Assembly (NCBI GenBank): GCA_027365225.1
Contig: DAHXNV010000002.1
Location: forward strand, 62,001 to 126,000
DNA from: Gammaproteobacteria bacterium
GTDB taxonomy: Bacteria > Pseudomonadota > Gammaproteobacteria > Steroidobacterales > Steroidobacteraceae
Reading direction: 5' to 3'
DNA: 64,000 nucleotides
Shown here piece by piece: positions 10,533-20,627 of this stretch; positions within the stretch are counted from its first letter, which is position 1; each line of letters begins with the position of its first letter. The notes below the pieces were generated by a model. That model saw nothing but the letters and a program-made list of their open reading frames with translations. It was not told the DNA's origin and ran no database searches. The translations under genes were made by a program, and so were the position numbers.

Positions 10533-11315
10533 CTAGCTCTGCCGCTGCACGAGCATCTTCTTGATCTCGGCAATGGCCTTGGCGGGATTGAGGTCTTTCG
10601 GGCAGACGTCCGTGCAATTCATGATGGTATGGCACCGATAGAGCTTGAACGGATCCTCGAGCGCATCCAGCCGCTCGCCCGTCGCCTCGTCGCGGCTGTC
10701 GATGATCCAGCGATATGCGGCCAAGAGCGCCGCGGGCCCCAGGTAACGCTCGCTGTTCCACCAGTAGCTCGGACAGGCCGTCGAACAGCACGCGCACAGG
10801 ATACAGGCGGCGGGCCGGTCGATCTTCTCCTGCTCGGCCTTCGACTGCAGGCGCTCCCCGTCCGGGGGCGCCGGCGTCTGGGTCATCAGCCAGGGCTTGA
10901 CCGAGGCATATTGCGCGTAGAACGTGGTCAGGTCGGGCACCAGATCCTTCACCACCGGCATGTGCGGCAGCGGATAGATATGAATTTCCCGCTCGAGGTC
11001 GTGCAGCGAGGTGATGCAGGCCAGTCGGTTGATGCCGTTGATGTTCATGGCGCACGAGCCGCAGATGCCCTCGCGGCACGAGCGACGAAACGTCAGTGAG
11101 GCATCGCGGCTGGCTTTGATGCGGATCAGCACATCGAGCACCATCTGACCGCATTCGGCCGCATCGAGCTCGAAGGTGTCGACGCGCGGATTTTCCCCGG
11201 AGTCCGGGTCGAAGCGATAGATGCGCACGGTGCGCACCTCGTGCGCGCCCTGCGGGGCCTTGTGGGTCACTCCGGGGCGGATACGCGAGTTGGCGGGCAG
11301 TCGAAATTCAGCCAT
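10533..11315 (-). CDS. sdhB: Succinate dehydrogenase iron-sulfur subunit
   Basis: [23 protein letters not shown]...[17 protein letters not shown]...[14 protein letters not shown]. Confidence 0.97.
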   Translation of the reverse strand: MAEFRLPANSRIRPGVTHKAPQGAHEVRTVRIYRFDPDSGENPRVDTFELDAAECGQMVLDVLIRIKASRDASLTFRRSCREGICGSCAMNINGINRLACITSLHDLEREIHIYPLPHMPVVKDLVPDLTTFYAQYASVKPWLMTQTPAPPDGERLQSKAEQEKIDRPAACILCACCSTACPSYWWNSERYLGPAALLAAYRWIIDSRDEATGERLDALEDPFKLYRCHTIMNCTDVCPKDLNPAKAIAEIKKMLVQRQS

Positions 11316-11327
11316 GGATCGCCTTGC

Positions 11328-13112
11328 TCAATAGACCCGCGCCTTCGGCGGGATGGTCTCGATCTCATCCGTGAGCGTCTCGAGGTGCACGGGCCGGTCA
11401 TCGAAGCGCACGCTGCCCGCGCCCTGCACCCATACCAGCGAGTGCTTCAACCAGTGCTGATCATCGCGGTTGGGGTAATCCTCGCGCGCGTGCGCGCCGC
11501 GGCTCTCGGTGCGGTTGAGGGCCGAGTGGACCGTGGCGGTGGCCTGCATGAGCAGGTTCTCGAGCTCCATCGTCTCGATCAGATCGGTATTCCACACCAG
11601 CGAGCGGTCGGTGACGCGCACGTCCGCGAGCGACTCGTAGGTCCGCGCGAGCTTGCGCGCCCCCTCCTCGAGGGACTGCTGGGTGCGGAACACCGCCGCA
11701 TCGCGCTGCATGGTCTTTTGCATCTCCAGGCGGATCTCGGCCGTCGGGCGCGAGCCCTGCGCGTTGCGCAGCCGCTCGAGCCGTGCCAGCGCCGGCTCGG
11801 CGGCATCCTTCGGCAGCGGCGCATGGCGCGTGCCCGGAGCGATCAGCTCGGCGCAGCGGCGCGCGGCCTGACGGCCGAACACCACCAGATCGAGCAACGA
11901 GTTCGAGCCGAGGCGGTTGGCGCCGTGCACCGAGACGCACGCGGTCTCCCCCACGGCCATCAAACCCGGCACCACGCTGTCGGGATCGCCGTTGCGCGGC
12001 GCGATGACTTCGCCGTGGTAATTGCAGGGTATGCCCCCCATGTTGTAATGCACGGTGGGCTGCACCGGGATGGGCTGGCGCGTCACATCGACCCCGGCAA
12101 AGATGCGCGAGGTCTCGGCGATGCCCGGCAGACGCTCATGGATCACCGCCGGCCCCAGGTGCTCCAGGTGCAGGTGGATGTGATCGCGCTCGGCGCCGAC
12201 GCCGCGGCCCTCGCGGATCTCGATCGTCATGGCGCGGCTGACGACATCGCGCGAGGCGAGATCCTTGGCATTGGGCGCATAGCGCTCCATGAACCGCTCG
12301 CCATCGGCATTGGTGAGATAGCCGCCCTCGCCGCGCACCCCCTCGGTGATCAGACAGCCGGCCCCATAGATGCCGGTGGGATGGAACTGCACGAACTCCA
12401 TGTCCTGCAGCGGCAGCCCGGCACGCAGCACCATCGCGTTGCCGTCGCCGGTGCACGAGTGCGCCGAGGTGCACGAGAAGTACGCCCGGCCATAGCCGCC
12501 GGTGGCGAGGATGGTCATGTGGGCGCGGAAGCGGTGCAGCCTGCCCTCGGTCATGTCAAGAGCGATGACCCCGCGGCACGCGCCATCCTGCATGATCAGG
12601 TCGATCGCGAAAAACTCGACGAAGAACGTCGCCGCGCGGCGGATCGACTGTTGATACAAGGTGTGCAGCAGCGCGTGCCCGGTACGGTCGGCCGCCGCGC
12701 AGGTGCGCTGCGCGATTCCTTTGCCGAATTCCGTGGTCATGCCGCCGAAGGGGCGCTGATAGATCCGCCCCTGCTCGGTGCGCGAGAACGGCACGCCATA
12801 GTGCTCGAGCTCGATCACGGCCTGCGGCGCCTCCTTGCACATCAGCTCGATCGCGTCCTGATCGCCGAGCCAGTCCGAGCCCTTGACGGTGTCGTACATG
12901 TGCCAGCGCCAGTCGTCCGGGCCCATGTTGCCGAGCGCGGCGCTGATGCCGCCCTGGGCGGCCACGGTGTGGCTGCGGGTCGGGAACAGCTTGCTGATGC
13001 AGGCCGTCGAGAGGCCCGCCTCGGCGAGCCCGAGGGTGGCGCGCAAGCCCGCGCCGCCGGCGCCGATCACCAACACGTCGTACGTGTGATCGATGAATTC
13101 GTAATCGCTCAC
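11328..13112 (-). CDS. sdhA: Succinate dehydrogenase flavoprotein subunit (GTG start)
   Basis: [19 protein letters not shown]...[16 protein letters not shown]...[19 protein letters not shown]. Confidence 0.97.
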   Translation of the reverse strand: MSDYEFIDHTYDVLVIGAGGAGLRATLGLAEAGLSTACISKLFPTRSHTVAAQGGISAALGNMGPDDWRWHMYDTVKGSDWLGDQDAIELMCKEAPQAVIELEHYGVPFSRTEQGRIYQRPFGGMTTEFGKGIAQRTCAAADRTGHALLHTLYQQSIRRAATFFVEFFAIDLIMQDGACRGVIALDMTEGRLHRFRAHMTILATGGYGRAYFSCTSAHSCTGDGNAMVLRAGLPLQDMEFVQFHPTGIYGAGCLITEGVRGEGGYLTNADGERFMERYAPNAKDLASRDVVSRAMTIEIREGRGVGAERDHIHLHLEHLGPAVIHERLPGIAETSRIFAGVDVTRQPIPVQPTVHYNMGGIPCNYHGEVIAPRNGDPDSVVPGLMAVGETACVSVHGANRLGSNSLLDLVVFGRQAARRCAELIAPGTRHAPLPKDAAEPALARLERLRNAQGSRPTAEIRLEMQKTMQRDAAVFRTQQSLEEGARKLARTYESLADVRVTDRSLVWNTDLIETMELENLLMQATATVHSALNRTESRGAHAREDYPNRDDQHWLKHSLVWVQGAGSVRFDDRPVHLETLTDEIETIPPKARVY

Positions 13113-13495
13113 GGCGCGCCTCCCAACGCGACTCTGAGCACCGCGAACACCCCGGCCGCCGCGGCGATCACGTGCAGATAGGTCACCAGGACCAGCAAGG
13201 CGGTCTTCGGGCCGGCGCCGTGCACGTAGTCCTCGACCACCACCCGCACGCCGAGCTGCGAGTGCCAGGCGACCGTGAGCACGAACAGAATCAGCAGCAC
13301 CGCCGTCCATCCCTGGCTCATCCAGGCGCTCACCGCGGAGTAGCCGAGCGAGGGGAGCGACAGGAGCGAGACGACGAACCAGATCCCGAGCGGCACCAGC
13401 GCGATCGCCGTCAGGCGCTGCACCCACCAGTGATGGACGCCTGCCTTGGCGGCGCCTCGGCCGAGCGCGCTCCCGAGCGGCGTGCGCAGGCTCAT
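13109..13495 (-). CDS. sdhD: Succinate dehydrogenase membrane anchor subunit
   Basis: [24 protein letters not shown]...[12 protein letters not shown]. Confidence 0.92.
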   Translation of the reverse strand: MSLRTPLGSALGRGAAKAGVHHWWVQRLTAIALVPLGIWFVVSLLSLPSLGYSAVSAWMSQGWTAVLLILFVLTVAWHSQLGVRVVVEDYVHGAGPKTALLVLVTYLHVIAAAAGVFAVLRVALGGAP

Positions 13496-13884
13496 GCGAG
13501 CACCCGGCTGAAGAGCCACCAGCACGCCAGCCCCGCGAACAGCACGGCGCTCGCCCCGAGCACCACGTAGGCGCTGACTCGCGACTGCGCCCGCTCCAGG
13601 CCGCGGCCGCTGTCCCACACCAGATGGCGCACGCCGGCGCACAGGTGATAGGAGAACACCGCCAGCAGCACCAGGAAGACGGCCTTGAAGATCCACAGCG
13701 CCAGGACGGACTCGGCCTGCGCGTAGGGGCCGGGCCCGGCGGCGGCGGCCATCAGCCAATACACCAGCAGGATCAGGCCCGCGCTGAGCGCCAATCCCGT
13801 GATGCGGTTGAGCATGGAGGTGAGCAACGTGTAGCGGTGCATCCGGTACACGGACAGGTGCGGCGAGAGCGGTCGTTCGGCCAT
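13492..13884 (-). CDS. sdhC: Succinate dehydrogenase cytochrome b556 subunit
   Basis: [33 protein letters not shown]...[15 protein letters not shown]. Confidence 0.95.
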   Translation of the reverse strand: MAERPLSPHLSVYRMHRYTLLTSMLNRITGLALSAGLILLVYWLMAAAAGPGPYAQAESVLALWIFKAVFLVLLAVFSYHLCAGVRHLVWDSGRGLERAQSRVSAYVVLGASAVLFAGLACWWLFSRVLA

Positions 13885-13897
13885 GATTGCTCGAGGA

Positions 13898-14080
13898 TCA
13901 GAAATCGATGCAGCGACCCTTGCGCTCCCAATCGCCGTAGCGTGTAGGCTCGGGCCCCTGCGGCCCGCCGAGCTCTCGTGGGATCTGCTGCGCTGGGCGC
14001 TGCGCTTCAGCCGCGGTCGGGGCGCCCGCGCCGGTCTCGGCCGCAGCGGCCGCCGGTGCGTTCTTCAAATCATTGTGCAT
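13898..14080 (-). CDS. DUF1674 / SDHAF4-like succinate dehydrogenase assembly factor
   Basis: C-terminus ELGGPQGPEPTRYGDWERKGRCIDF matches the DUF1674 signature; immediately upstream of sdhC; start uncertain. Confidence 0.8.
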   Translation of the reverse strand: MHNDLKNAPAAAAAETGAGAPTAAEAQRPAQQIPRELGGPQGPEPTRYGDWERKGRCIDF

Positions 14081-14150
14081 GCGTGGCAAGTCTGCCACAA
14101 ACCCGCCGCCGCCGCCATGACCGCGGGGAATCGTGCGGATAGAATGCGCC

Positions 14151-15080
14151 ATGGCCACCCATTGCGAGCTGGATCGGATCGCCCTCGATGAGCTCGGCGC
14201 CGTACGCATCGCCGGCGCCGATGCGCTGCCTTTCCTGCAAGGGCAGCTGTCGAACGATGTGAGGCGCCTCGGTCCCGAGCAGGGGCTGCTCGCCGGATAT
14301 CACAATCCCCAGGGGCGCGTCATTGCGCTGTTGCGGTTGGTTTGGCTCGCGGACGGGGAGGTGTTGGCCGTGTTGCCCCGCGAGCTCGCCGGCCCCGTCG
14401 CGCAGCGGCTCGCGCAGTACGTGCTGCGCGCCAAGGCGACCGTCAGCGACGTCTCGCAGGCATGGTGCATCAGCGGCATTGCCGAGCCAGGCACCCTCGA
14501 GCACGGCGAGTCCGTGATACTGCCGCGCGCCGAGCTGCCGGGCGGGCCGGCCGGCGCGCAGCGCCGTCTCGGGGAGCGCCTGGTGCTCACCGCCAACGGT
14601 CCGGGCGGGCGCTGGCTCGAAATAGCCCCGCGCACGGCGCAGGCAGCGCAACCGGGGGCGCCCGGCGAGGCCTGGCGGCTGCTCGAGGTGCGCGCCGGCA
14701 CACCGCAGGTCTACGCCGCCACATCCGCGCAGTTCGTGGCGCAGATGTTGAATCTCGACCTGCTCGGCGCCATCGCCTTCGACAAGGGCTGTTACACCGG
14801 CCAGGAAGTGATCGCGCGCGCGCACTATCGCGGCCGGGTCAAGCGGCGCGCGCAGCGCTTCTGTACGGCCGGCGCTGTGGCGCTTGCGCCCGGGGCGCTC
14901 GGGCGCCTGCCCGACCGGCGCGCCTTCACGGTCGTGGAGGCTGCGCGCCGGCCCGATGGGCGCTGTGAATTCCTCGCGGTGACGACCCTGCCCGGCGAGC
15001 CGCTCGGCGCCGAGGCCGAGACGGGTGGCGCGATCGTGCCGGCCGAGCCGCTCGAGCTGCCATACGCCCTGCCGGCGTAG
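14151..15080 (+). CDS. ygfZ: tRNA-modifying/Fe-S cluster protein YgfZ (folate-binding)
   Basis: AGADALPFLQGQLSNDVR... and IAFDKGCYTGQEVIAR motif. Confidence 0.92.
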   Translation: MATHCELDRIALDELGAVRIAGADALPFLQGQLSNDVRRLGPEQGLLAGYHNPQGRVIALLRLVWLADGEVLAVLPRELAGPVAQRLAQYVLRAKATVSDVSQAWCISGIAEPGTLEHGESVILPRAELPGGPAGAQRRLGERLVLTANGPGGRWLEIAPRTAQAAQPGAPGEAWRLLEVRAGTPQVYAATSAQFVAQMLNLDLLGAIAFDKGCYTGQEVIARAHYRGRVKRRAQRFCTAGAVALAPGALGRLPDRRAFTVVEAARRPDGRCEFLAVTTLPGEPLGAEAETGGAIVPAEPLELPYALPA

Positions 15081-15085
15081 CCGCC

Positions 15086-15892
15086 TCACAGATCGATCAG
15101 CGCCACTTCATCCGGCGCGATGGGCCGGGCGAGAAATCGCGCCCCGACGCGGGCGAAGCGCTGCGGGGCATCCGTAGCGAGCAGCCGCACCCCGCCCTCG
15201 CCCCCGGTTGCGGCGATGCCGGCCTGCGCGAGCGCGTGGCGCACGTGGCGGGCGGTGGTTTGCGCCGAATCGACGATGCCGATGCGCGCACCGATGACGG
15301 TGCGGATCGCGCGAGCGAGCATCGGGAAATGCGTGCATCCCAACACCAGCGTGTCGATCGGCCCCGCCGGGGCGAGCAGAGGATCGAGATAATGATGCGC
15401 CACGGCCTCGGCGATCGGGCCCTCGCACAAGCCCTCCTCGGCGAGCGCGACGAACAGCGGCGCCGCCGCCGCGGTGACCTGCGCCGCGTGCCGGCGCCGC
15501 AGGATGGCCCGCTGATAGGCGCCGCCGCGCACCGTCCCCTCGGTAGCGATCACCGCGATGTGACCGGAGCGCGATGCCGCGCAGGCCGCCTCGGCGCCCG
15601 GCTCGATCACCCCGATCACCGGCACGCTCGCGATGCGCGCGCGCACCGCCGGCAGCGCCACCGCCGAGGCGGTATTGCAGGCGATCACCAGACATTTGAG
15701 CCGGAACGCCGCGAGCGCCTCGGCCGCCTGCAGCGCATATCGCACGACCGTCTCGGGGCTCTTCGTGCCATAGGGCAGGCGCGCGGTATCCCCGAGATAG
15801 ACGAACTGCTCGGCGGGCAGCTCCGCGACGAGCGCCCGCAGCACGGTAAGGCCACCGACACCGGAATCGAATACGCCGATCATGCCCGGCAA
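15086..15892 (-). CDS. murI: Glutamate racemase
   Basis: MIGVFDSGVGGLTVLRAL...FVYLGDTARLPYGTKSPETV...VIACNTASA...LVLGCTHFP. Confidence 0.97.
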   Translation of the reverse strand: MPGMIGVFDSGVGGLTVLRALVAELPAEQFVYLGDTARLPYGTKSPETVVRYALQAAEALAAFRLKCLVIACNTASAVALPAVRARIASVPVIGVIEPGAEAACAASRSGHIAVIATEGTVRGGAYQRAILRRRHAAQVTAAAAPLFVALAEEGLCEGPIAEAVAHHYLDPLLAPAGPIDTLVLGCTHFPMLARAIRTVIGARIGIVDSAQTTARHVRHALAQAGIAATGGEGGVRLLATDAPQRFARVGARFLARPIAPDEVALIDL

Positions 15893-15987
15893 GCCGCCCG
15901 TGACCCCGAGTTAATCGCGCCGCTCGCGCCGGCGCAGCGGTGGGCGCGCCGAACGCGCATGCTCACCGCGGAGCCGTCCGAGCCGGC

Positions 15988-17580
15988 TCACCGGGCCGGC
16001 GGCGGCGCGCTCGCATCGAGCGCGCCCGCGGACCGCGCCGCCTCTTGACGGGCCCCCAGAGCGCCCTCGGGCCGCAGATGCGGGAAGAAAATGACGTCGC
16101 GGATCGAGGGCGAGTCGGTGAAGAACATCACCAACCGATCGATGCCGACACCGAGCCCGGCGGTCGGGGGCATGCCGTACTCGAGCGCGCGCACGTAGTC
16201 GGCGTCATAGAACATCGCCTCCTCGTCGCCGCGATCCTTGCGCGCCACCTGGGCGCGCAAGCGCGCCGCCTGATCCTCCGGATCGTTGAGCTCGGAGAAC
16301 CCGTTGGCGAGCTCGCGTCCGGCGATGAACAGCTCGAACCGATCGGTGATGAACGGATCCTGATCGTTGGCGCGCGAGAGCGGGGAGACCTCCGCCGGAT
16401 AGGCCCACACGAAGGTCGGATCGAGCAGCGTGTGCTCGGCGGTCTTCTCGAAAATCTCGATCTGCAGCTTCCCCGCTCCGTCGTGCGGCTGCACCGGGAT
16501 GCCGAGCCGCGCGCACACCTCGCGCAGATAGCCCACCTCGCGCAGCGAGCCGCGCTCGAGCTGCGGATTGTGCTCGAGGATCGCCTCCTCGACCGTCACC
16601 CGGCGGAACGGCCGGGCCAGATCGTAACTGCGCCCCTGATAGGTCAGCCGCTGGCTGCCGTGGACCGTCTCGGCCATGCCGCGGATCGCCTTCTCGATCC
16701 AGTCCATCAGATCGCGGTAATCGGCGAAGGCGAGGTACAGCTCGAGCATGGTGAATTCCGGGTTGTGCTGGGTCGAGAGCCCCTCGTTGCGGAAATTGCG
16801 GTTGATCTCGTACACGCGCTCGAACCCCCCGACCACCAGGCGCTTCAGGTACAGCTCCGGGGCGATGCGCAGATACATGTCCTGATCGAGCGCGTTGTGG
16901 TGGGTGACGAAAGGACGCGCGCTCGCCCCGCCGGGAATCGGCTGCATCATCGGGGTCTCGACCTCGATGAAATCGAGCGCGTCGAGGAACTCGCGCAGGT
17001 AGCGCACGATGCGCGCGCGCGTGCGAAACACGCTGCGGCTGGATTCATTGACGATCAGATCCACATAGCGCTGCCGGTAGCGTGTCTCCACATCGGCCAG
17101 GCCGTGCCATTTGTCCGGCAGCGGTCGCAGCGACTTGACGATCAGGCGCAGCCGCTCCACGCGCACCGACAGCTCCCCCGTGCGGGTGCGAAACAACACG
17201 CCGGTCGCCCCGACGATATCGCCGATGTCCCAGCCCTTGAATGCCTCGTAGAGCTCGGCGCCGAGGGCATCGCGCTGCACGAACAGCTGGATCTGCCCGG
17301 TACGGTCGACGATATTGGCGAAACTCGCCTTGCCCATCACCCGCTTCAACACCATCCGGCCGCCGACCGTCACGCGCGTCGCGTGACCCTCGAGCCACTC
17401 GCCGGTGCGCTCGCCGAAGGCGTCCTGCAGCTGCCCGGCCAGCGCATCACGCCGGAAATCATTGGGATAGGCCGCGCCGTGCGCGCGCAGCGCGCCGAGC
17501 TTGGCGCGCCGCTCGGCGATCAGCTTGTTCTCGTCGGTCGGGCCGCCGGGACCGGGGGCTTGCGGGGTGCTGTCTGTCAT
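15988..17580 (-). CDS. lysS: Lysyl-tRNA synthetase (class II)
   Basis: [10 protein letters not shown]...[16 protein letters not shown]...[56 protein letters not shown]. Confidence 0.97.
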   Translation of the reverse strand: MTDSTPQAPGPGGPTDENKLIAERRAKLGALRAHGAAYPNDFRRDALAGQLQDAFGERTGEWLEGHATRVTVGGRMVLKRVMGKASFANIVDRTGQIQLFVQRDALGAELYEAFKGWDIGDIVGATGVLFRTRTGELSVRVERLRLIVKSLRPLPDKWHGLADVETRYRQRYVDLIVNESSRSVFRTRARIVRYLREFLDALDFIEVETPMMQPIPGGASARPFVTHHNALDQDMYLRIAPELYLKRLVVGGFERVYEINRNFRNEGLSTQHNPEFTMLELYLAFADYRDLMDWIEKAIRGMAETVHGSQRLTYQGRSYDLARPFRRVTVEEAILEHNPQLERGSLREVGYLREVCARLGIPVQPHDGAGKLQIEIFEKTAEHTLLDPTFVWAYPAEVSPLSRANDQDPFITDRFELFIAGRELANGFSELNDPEDQAARLRAQVARKDRGDEEAMFYDADYVRALEYGMPPTAGLGVGIDRLVMFFTDSPSIRDVIFFPHLRPEGALGARQEAARSAGALDASAPPPAR

Positions 17581-17587
17581 GAGCGGT

Positions 17588-18683
17588 CTACACCCCCGCC
17601 TTGAGCGAGGCCTCCAGGAACTGATCGAGATCCCCATCGAGCACCGCGACGGTGTTGCCCACCTCCACGCCGGTGCGCAGATCCTTGATGCGCGATTGAT
17701 CGAGGACGTAGGAGCGGATCTGATTGCCCCAACTGACGTCCGACTTGGTGTCCTCGAGCACCTTGGCGGCGGCGTTGCGCTTGTTCACCTCCAGCTCGTA
17801 GAGCTTGGCTTTGAGCATCTTCATGGCCGTCGCCCGATTCTTGTGCTGGCTGCGCTCGTTCTGGCACGCCACCACGATCCCCGAGGGAAGGTGGGTGATG
17901 CGCACCGCCGACTCGGTCTTGTTCACGTGCTGGCCGCCGGCGCCCGAGGAGCGGTAGACGTCGGTCTTCAGGTCCGCGGGGTTGATATCAATCTCGATGT
18001 CATCGTCGATCTCGGCGGACACGAACACCGAGGCGAACGAGGTGTGACGGCGGTTGCCCGCATCGAACGGCGACTTGCGCACGAGCCGATGCACACCGGT
18101 CTCGGTGCGCAGCCATCCGTAGGCGAACTCGCCGCGCACCTCGATGGTCGCGCTCTTGATTCCGGCGACCTCGCCTGGGCTCGAATCGATCACCTCGCAG
18201 GGAAAACCGCGTGCCGCGCCCCACCTGAGATACATCCGCAGCAGCATCTGCGCCCAATCCTGGGCCTCGGTGCCGCCGGCACCGGCCTGGATGTCGAGAA
18301 AGGCATTGTGCGAGTCCATCTCGCCGCGAAACATGCGCTGCAATTCGAGCCGGCGCACCGCGCTCTCGAGCTCGCCGGCCTCCCGGCCGATCTCATCCGC
18401 AGCCGCCGCGTCGTTCTCGACTTCGGCCAGCTCCAGCAGCTCCACGGCGTCGCGCAAGCCCGCGTCGACCCGCTCGATCAGCTGCAGGTCCGCGCTCAGG
18501 CGGGCACGCTCACGCCCCAATTGCTGCGCCCGTTGCGGCTCGGACCACACGCCGGGGTCCTCCAGCTCGCGCGCGACTTCCTCGAAGCGCTCCTTCTTGT
18601 TGTCGTACTCAAAGGAACCCCCGTAGGGCGCTCATGCGCTCCTGGAGGTCTTTGAGCTGGCGCTTCAGAGGGTTCAGTTCCAT
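17588..18683 (-). CDS. prfB: Peptide chain release factor 2, expressed by programmed +1 frameshift
   Basis: Zero frame: ATG at 18683, [24 protein letters not shown] then TGA (18611-18609). +1 frame: [29 protein letters not shown]..., with GGQ in [16 protein letters not shown]. Confidence 0.96.
18609..18622 (-). promoter_or_regulatory. prfB programmed +1 frameshift site (GGGGG TTC CTT TGA)
   Basis: Minus strand CTACGGGGGTTCCTTTGAG; SD-like GGGGG upstream of CTT-TGA, as in the classic prfB site. Confidence 0.93.
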
Positions 18684-18717
18684 TGTGCGTGCCGTGTCGC
18701 CCATGGGGGAGTGTGAA

Positions 18718-18746
18718 ATTTTACCGGTCGGCGACCCCGATTGCCA
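18718..18746 (-). promoter_or_regulatory. Candidate sigma-70-type promoter for prfB-lysS
   Basis: Minus strand TGGCAA (-35), 17-nt spacer, TAAAAT (-10), about 35 bp upstream of the prfB ATG. Confidence 0.35.
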
Positions 18747-18764
18747 GCGCCGGGTCGGTGCGCC

Positions 18765-18860
18765 TCACGCTGCGCTCTCGAGGCGCAAGAGCCGCCCGAG
18801 CGGCGCGCGGCTATTGATGCCGAGCTTGCGACAGGCCTTGTGTACGATGCTGCGCCCCGA
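18765..18860 (-). pseudogene. Possible remnant of a LuxR/GerE-type HTH C-terminus
   Basis: Minus strand frame reads ...RSGRSIVHKACRKLGINSRAPLGRLLRLESAA*; KLGINSRAPLGRLL resembles the end of a LuxR HTH domain; no start or upstream domain. Confidence 0.3.
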
Positions 18861-18899
18861 TCGCCGCGCTCGAGCGGGCGAAACTGCGGCGGCTGCGGC

Positions 18900-20627
18900 C
18901 TATGAGGTCGGCGCGGGCAGAACATGATCGACCAGAAGCTGCAGCCGCCGCTCGCCCTGGTACTCATTGACATCCAGACGATACACGAGCCGGCATGCGC
19001 CCCGCGGCAACGCGGCCGTCGAGCCGGCCTCGAGAAAGTTGAACGCGATCGCATCGAAGGCGCGATTGCGCGCTCCCTGCACCCACATCTTCACGTGCCG
19101 CTCGCCAACGACGCGCGCGGCGCGCACCGTGAACACGCCATCGAAGCACGGCTCCGGGAACGACTGTCCCCAGGGCCCGGCCGCCCGCAGCGCTTCGGCC
19201 GTCTCGAGCGCGATCTCCTCCACCGTGAGCTCCCCATCGGTCTCGATGCAATCGCGCAACGCGCCCTGATCCGGCCATGCGGCCACCTCGGCATCGAACA
19301 GCCGGGCGAACTCGTCGAGTCGCTCGCGGGCGAGCGTCAGGCCGGCGGCCATGGCATGTCCGCCGAAGCGGCCGATCAGCTCCGGATGGCGCGCATCGAG
19401 GCGGGCCAGCACGTCGCGGATGTGCACGCCCGGCACCGAACGGGCCGAGCCGCGCAGCGTGCCGTCCGAGCCGAGCGCGAAGGCAATCACCGGCCGGCGC
19501 ACGCGCTCCTTGACGCGGCTCGCGACCAGACCCACCACGCCCTGATGCCAGCCCGCATCGAAAAGACACACCCCGCTGCGCTCGCGCGCCCGGTCCTCAC
19601 CGGAATTCAGGCCGCGCACCGCGGCGAGCGCCTCAGCCTGCATGCGCGCCTCGATCTCCCGGCGCTCGCGATTGAGCGCATCGAGCTGCGCGGCCAGCGC
19701 TTCGGCCGCGCCCGCCTCGGCGAGCAGACACTGGATGCCGATCGACATGTCATCGAGCCGGCCGGCGGCGTTCAGCCGCGGCGCGATCGCAAAGCCGAGG
19801 TCCGCGCTGGTCACGCGCTCGGGAGCCCGTCCGGCCGCGGCCAGCAGCGCCCGGATCCCCGGGACGCTGCGCCCGGCGCGGATGCGCTTGAGGCCCTGGG
19901 CCACGAGCACCCGATTGTTGTGATCGAGAGGCACCAGGTCGGCCACCGTGCCGAGCGCCACCAGGTCGAGGAACTCGGCTGCGCCCGGGGCGCCCGCCGG
20001 CGTCAGTCCCGCCGCATCGAGCCGCCGTTTCAGGGCGGCCATCACGTAGAACGCCACCCCCACTCCGGCAAGCGAGCCGCACGCGCCGCGGCTGCCTGGC
20101 AGGTTGGGATTGACGATCACGCGGGCGGCAGGCAATTGCTCCCCGGGCAGATGATGATCGGTGATCAACACCTCGATACCGAGCCGGTGAGCCTCGGCCA
20201 CTCCGGCGATGCTCGCGATGCCATTGTCGACGGTCACGATCAGGCTCGGAGCCTGCCCGGCCGCGACCCGCACGATCTCGGGCGTGAGGCCGTAGCCGAA
20301 TGCGAAGCGGTTGGGGACCAGGAAATGCGCCGCGAAACCCCAGGCCCGCAGCGCGCGCAGCATCAGCGCGGTGCTGGTGGCGCCGTCGGCATCGAAATCC
20401 CCAATCACCAGGATCCGCCCGCCGGCGCGTTGCGCAAGCAACAGATCGACGGCCGCCTCGATCGACTCCAGCGTACCGACCGGCGTCAATCGCTCGAGCG
20501 AGACGTCCAGATCGCGCTCGCTCGCAATCCCCCGCCCGCGATACACCCGGCGCAACACCGGGTGCAGCTCGGCGCCGAGCGCCTCGCTCATGGCGCTCTC
20601 GCGGCGCACCACCCGCAGCGCGTTCAT
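18900..20627 (-). CDS. recJ: Single-stranded-DNA-specific exonuclease RecJ
   Basis: GGRILVIGDFDADGATSTALMLRALR...LITDHHLPG...NPNLPGS. Confidence 0.97.
   Translation of the reverse strand: MNALRVVRRESAMSEALGAELHPVLRRVYRGRGIASERDLDVSLERLTPVGTLESIEAAVDLLLAQRAGGRILVIGDFDADGATSTALMLRALRAWGFAAHFLVPNRFAFGYGLTPEIVRVAAGQAPSLIVTVDNGIASIAGVAEAHRLGIEVLITDHHLPGEQLPAARVIVNPNLPGSRGACGSLAGVGVAFYVMAALKRRLDAAGLTPAGAPGAAEFLDLVALGTVADLVPLDHNNRVLVAQGLKRIRAGRSVPGIRALLAAAGRAPERVTSADLGFAIAPRLNAAGRLDDMSIGIQCLLAEAGAAEALAAQLDALNRERREIEARMQAEALAAVRGLNSGEDRARERSGVCLFDAGWHQGVVGLVASRVKERVRRPVIAFALGSDGTLRGSARSVPGVHIRDVLARLDARHPELIGRFGGHAMAAGLTLARERLDEFARLFDAEVAAWPDQGALRDCIETDGELTVEEIALETAEALRAAGPWGQSFPEPCFDGVFTVRAARVVGERHVKMWVQGARNRAFDAIAFNFLEAGSTAALPRGACRLVYRLDVNEYQGERRLQLLVDHVLPAPTS

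Noticed and set aside
14081-14150. Sigma-54 (-24/-12) promoter suggested by TGGCA...
   Set aside because: The spacing and the GC element (TGGCAC-N5-TTGC) are not met; the sequence is better explained as an inverted repeat.
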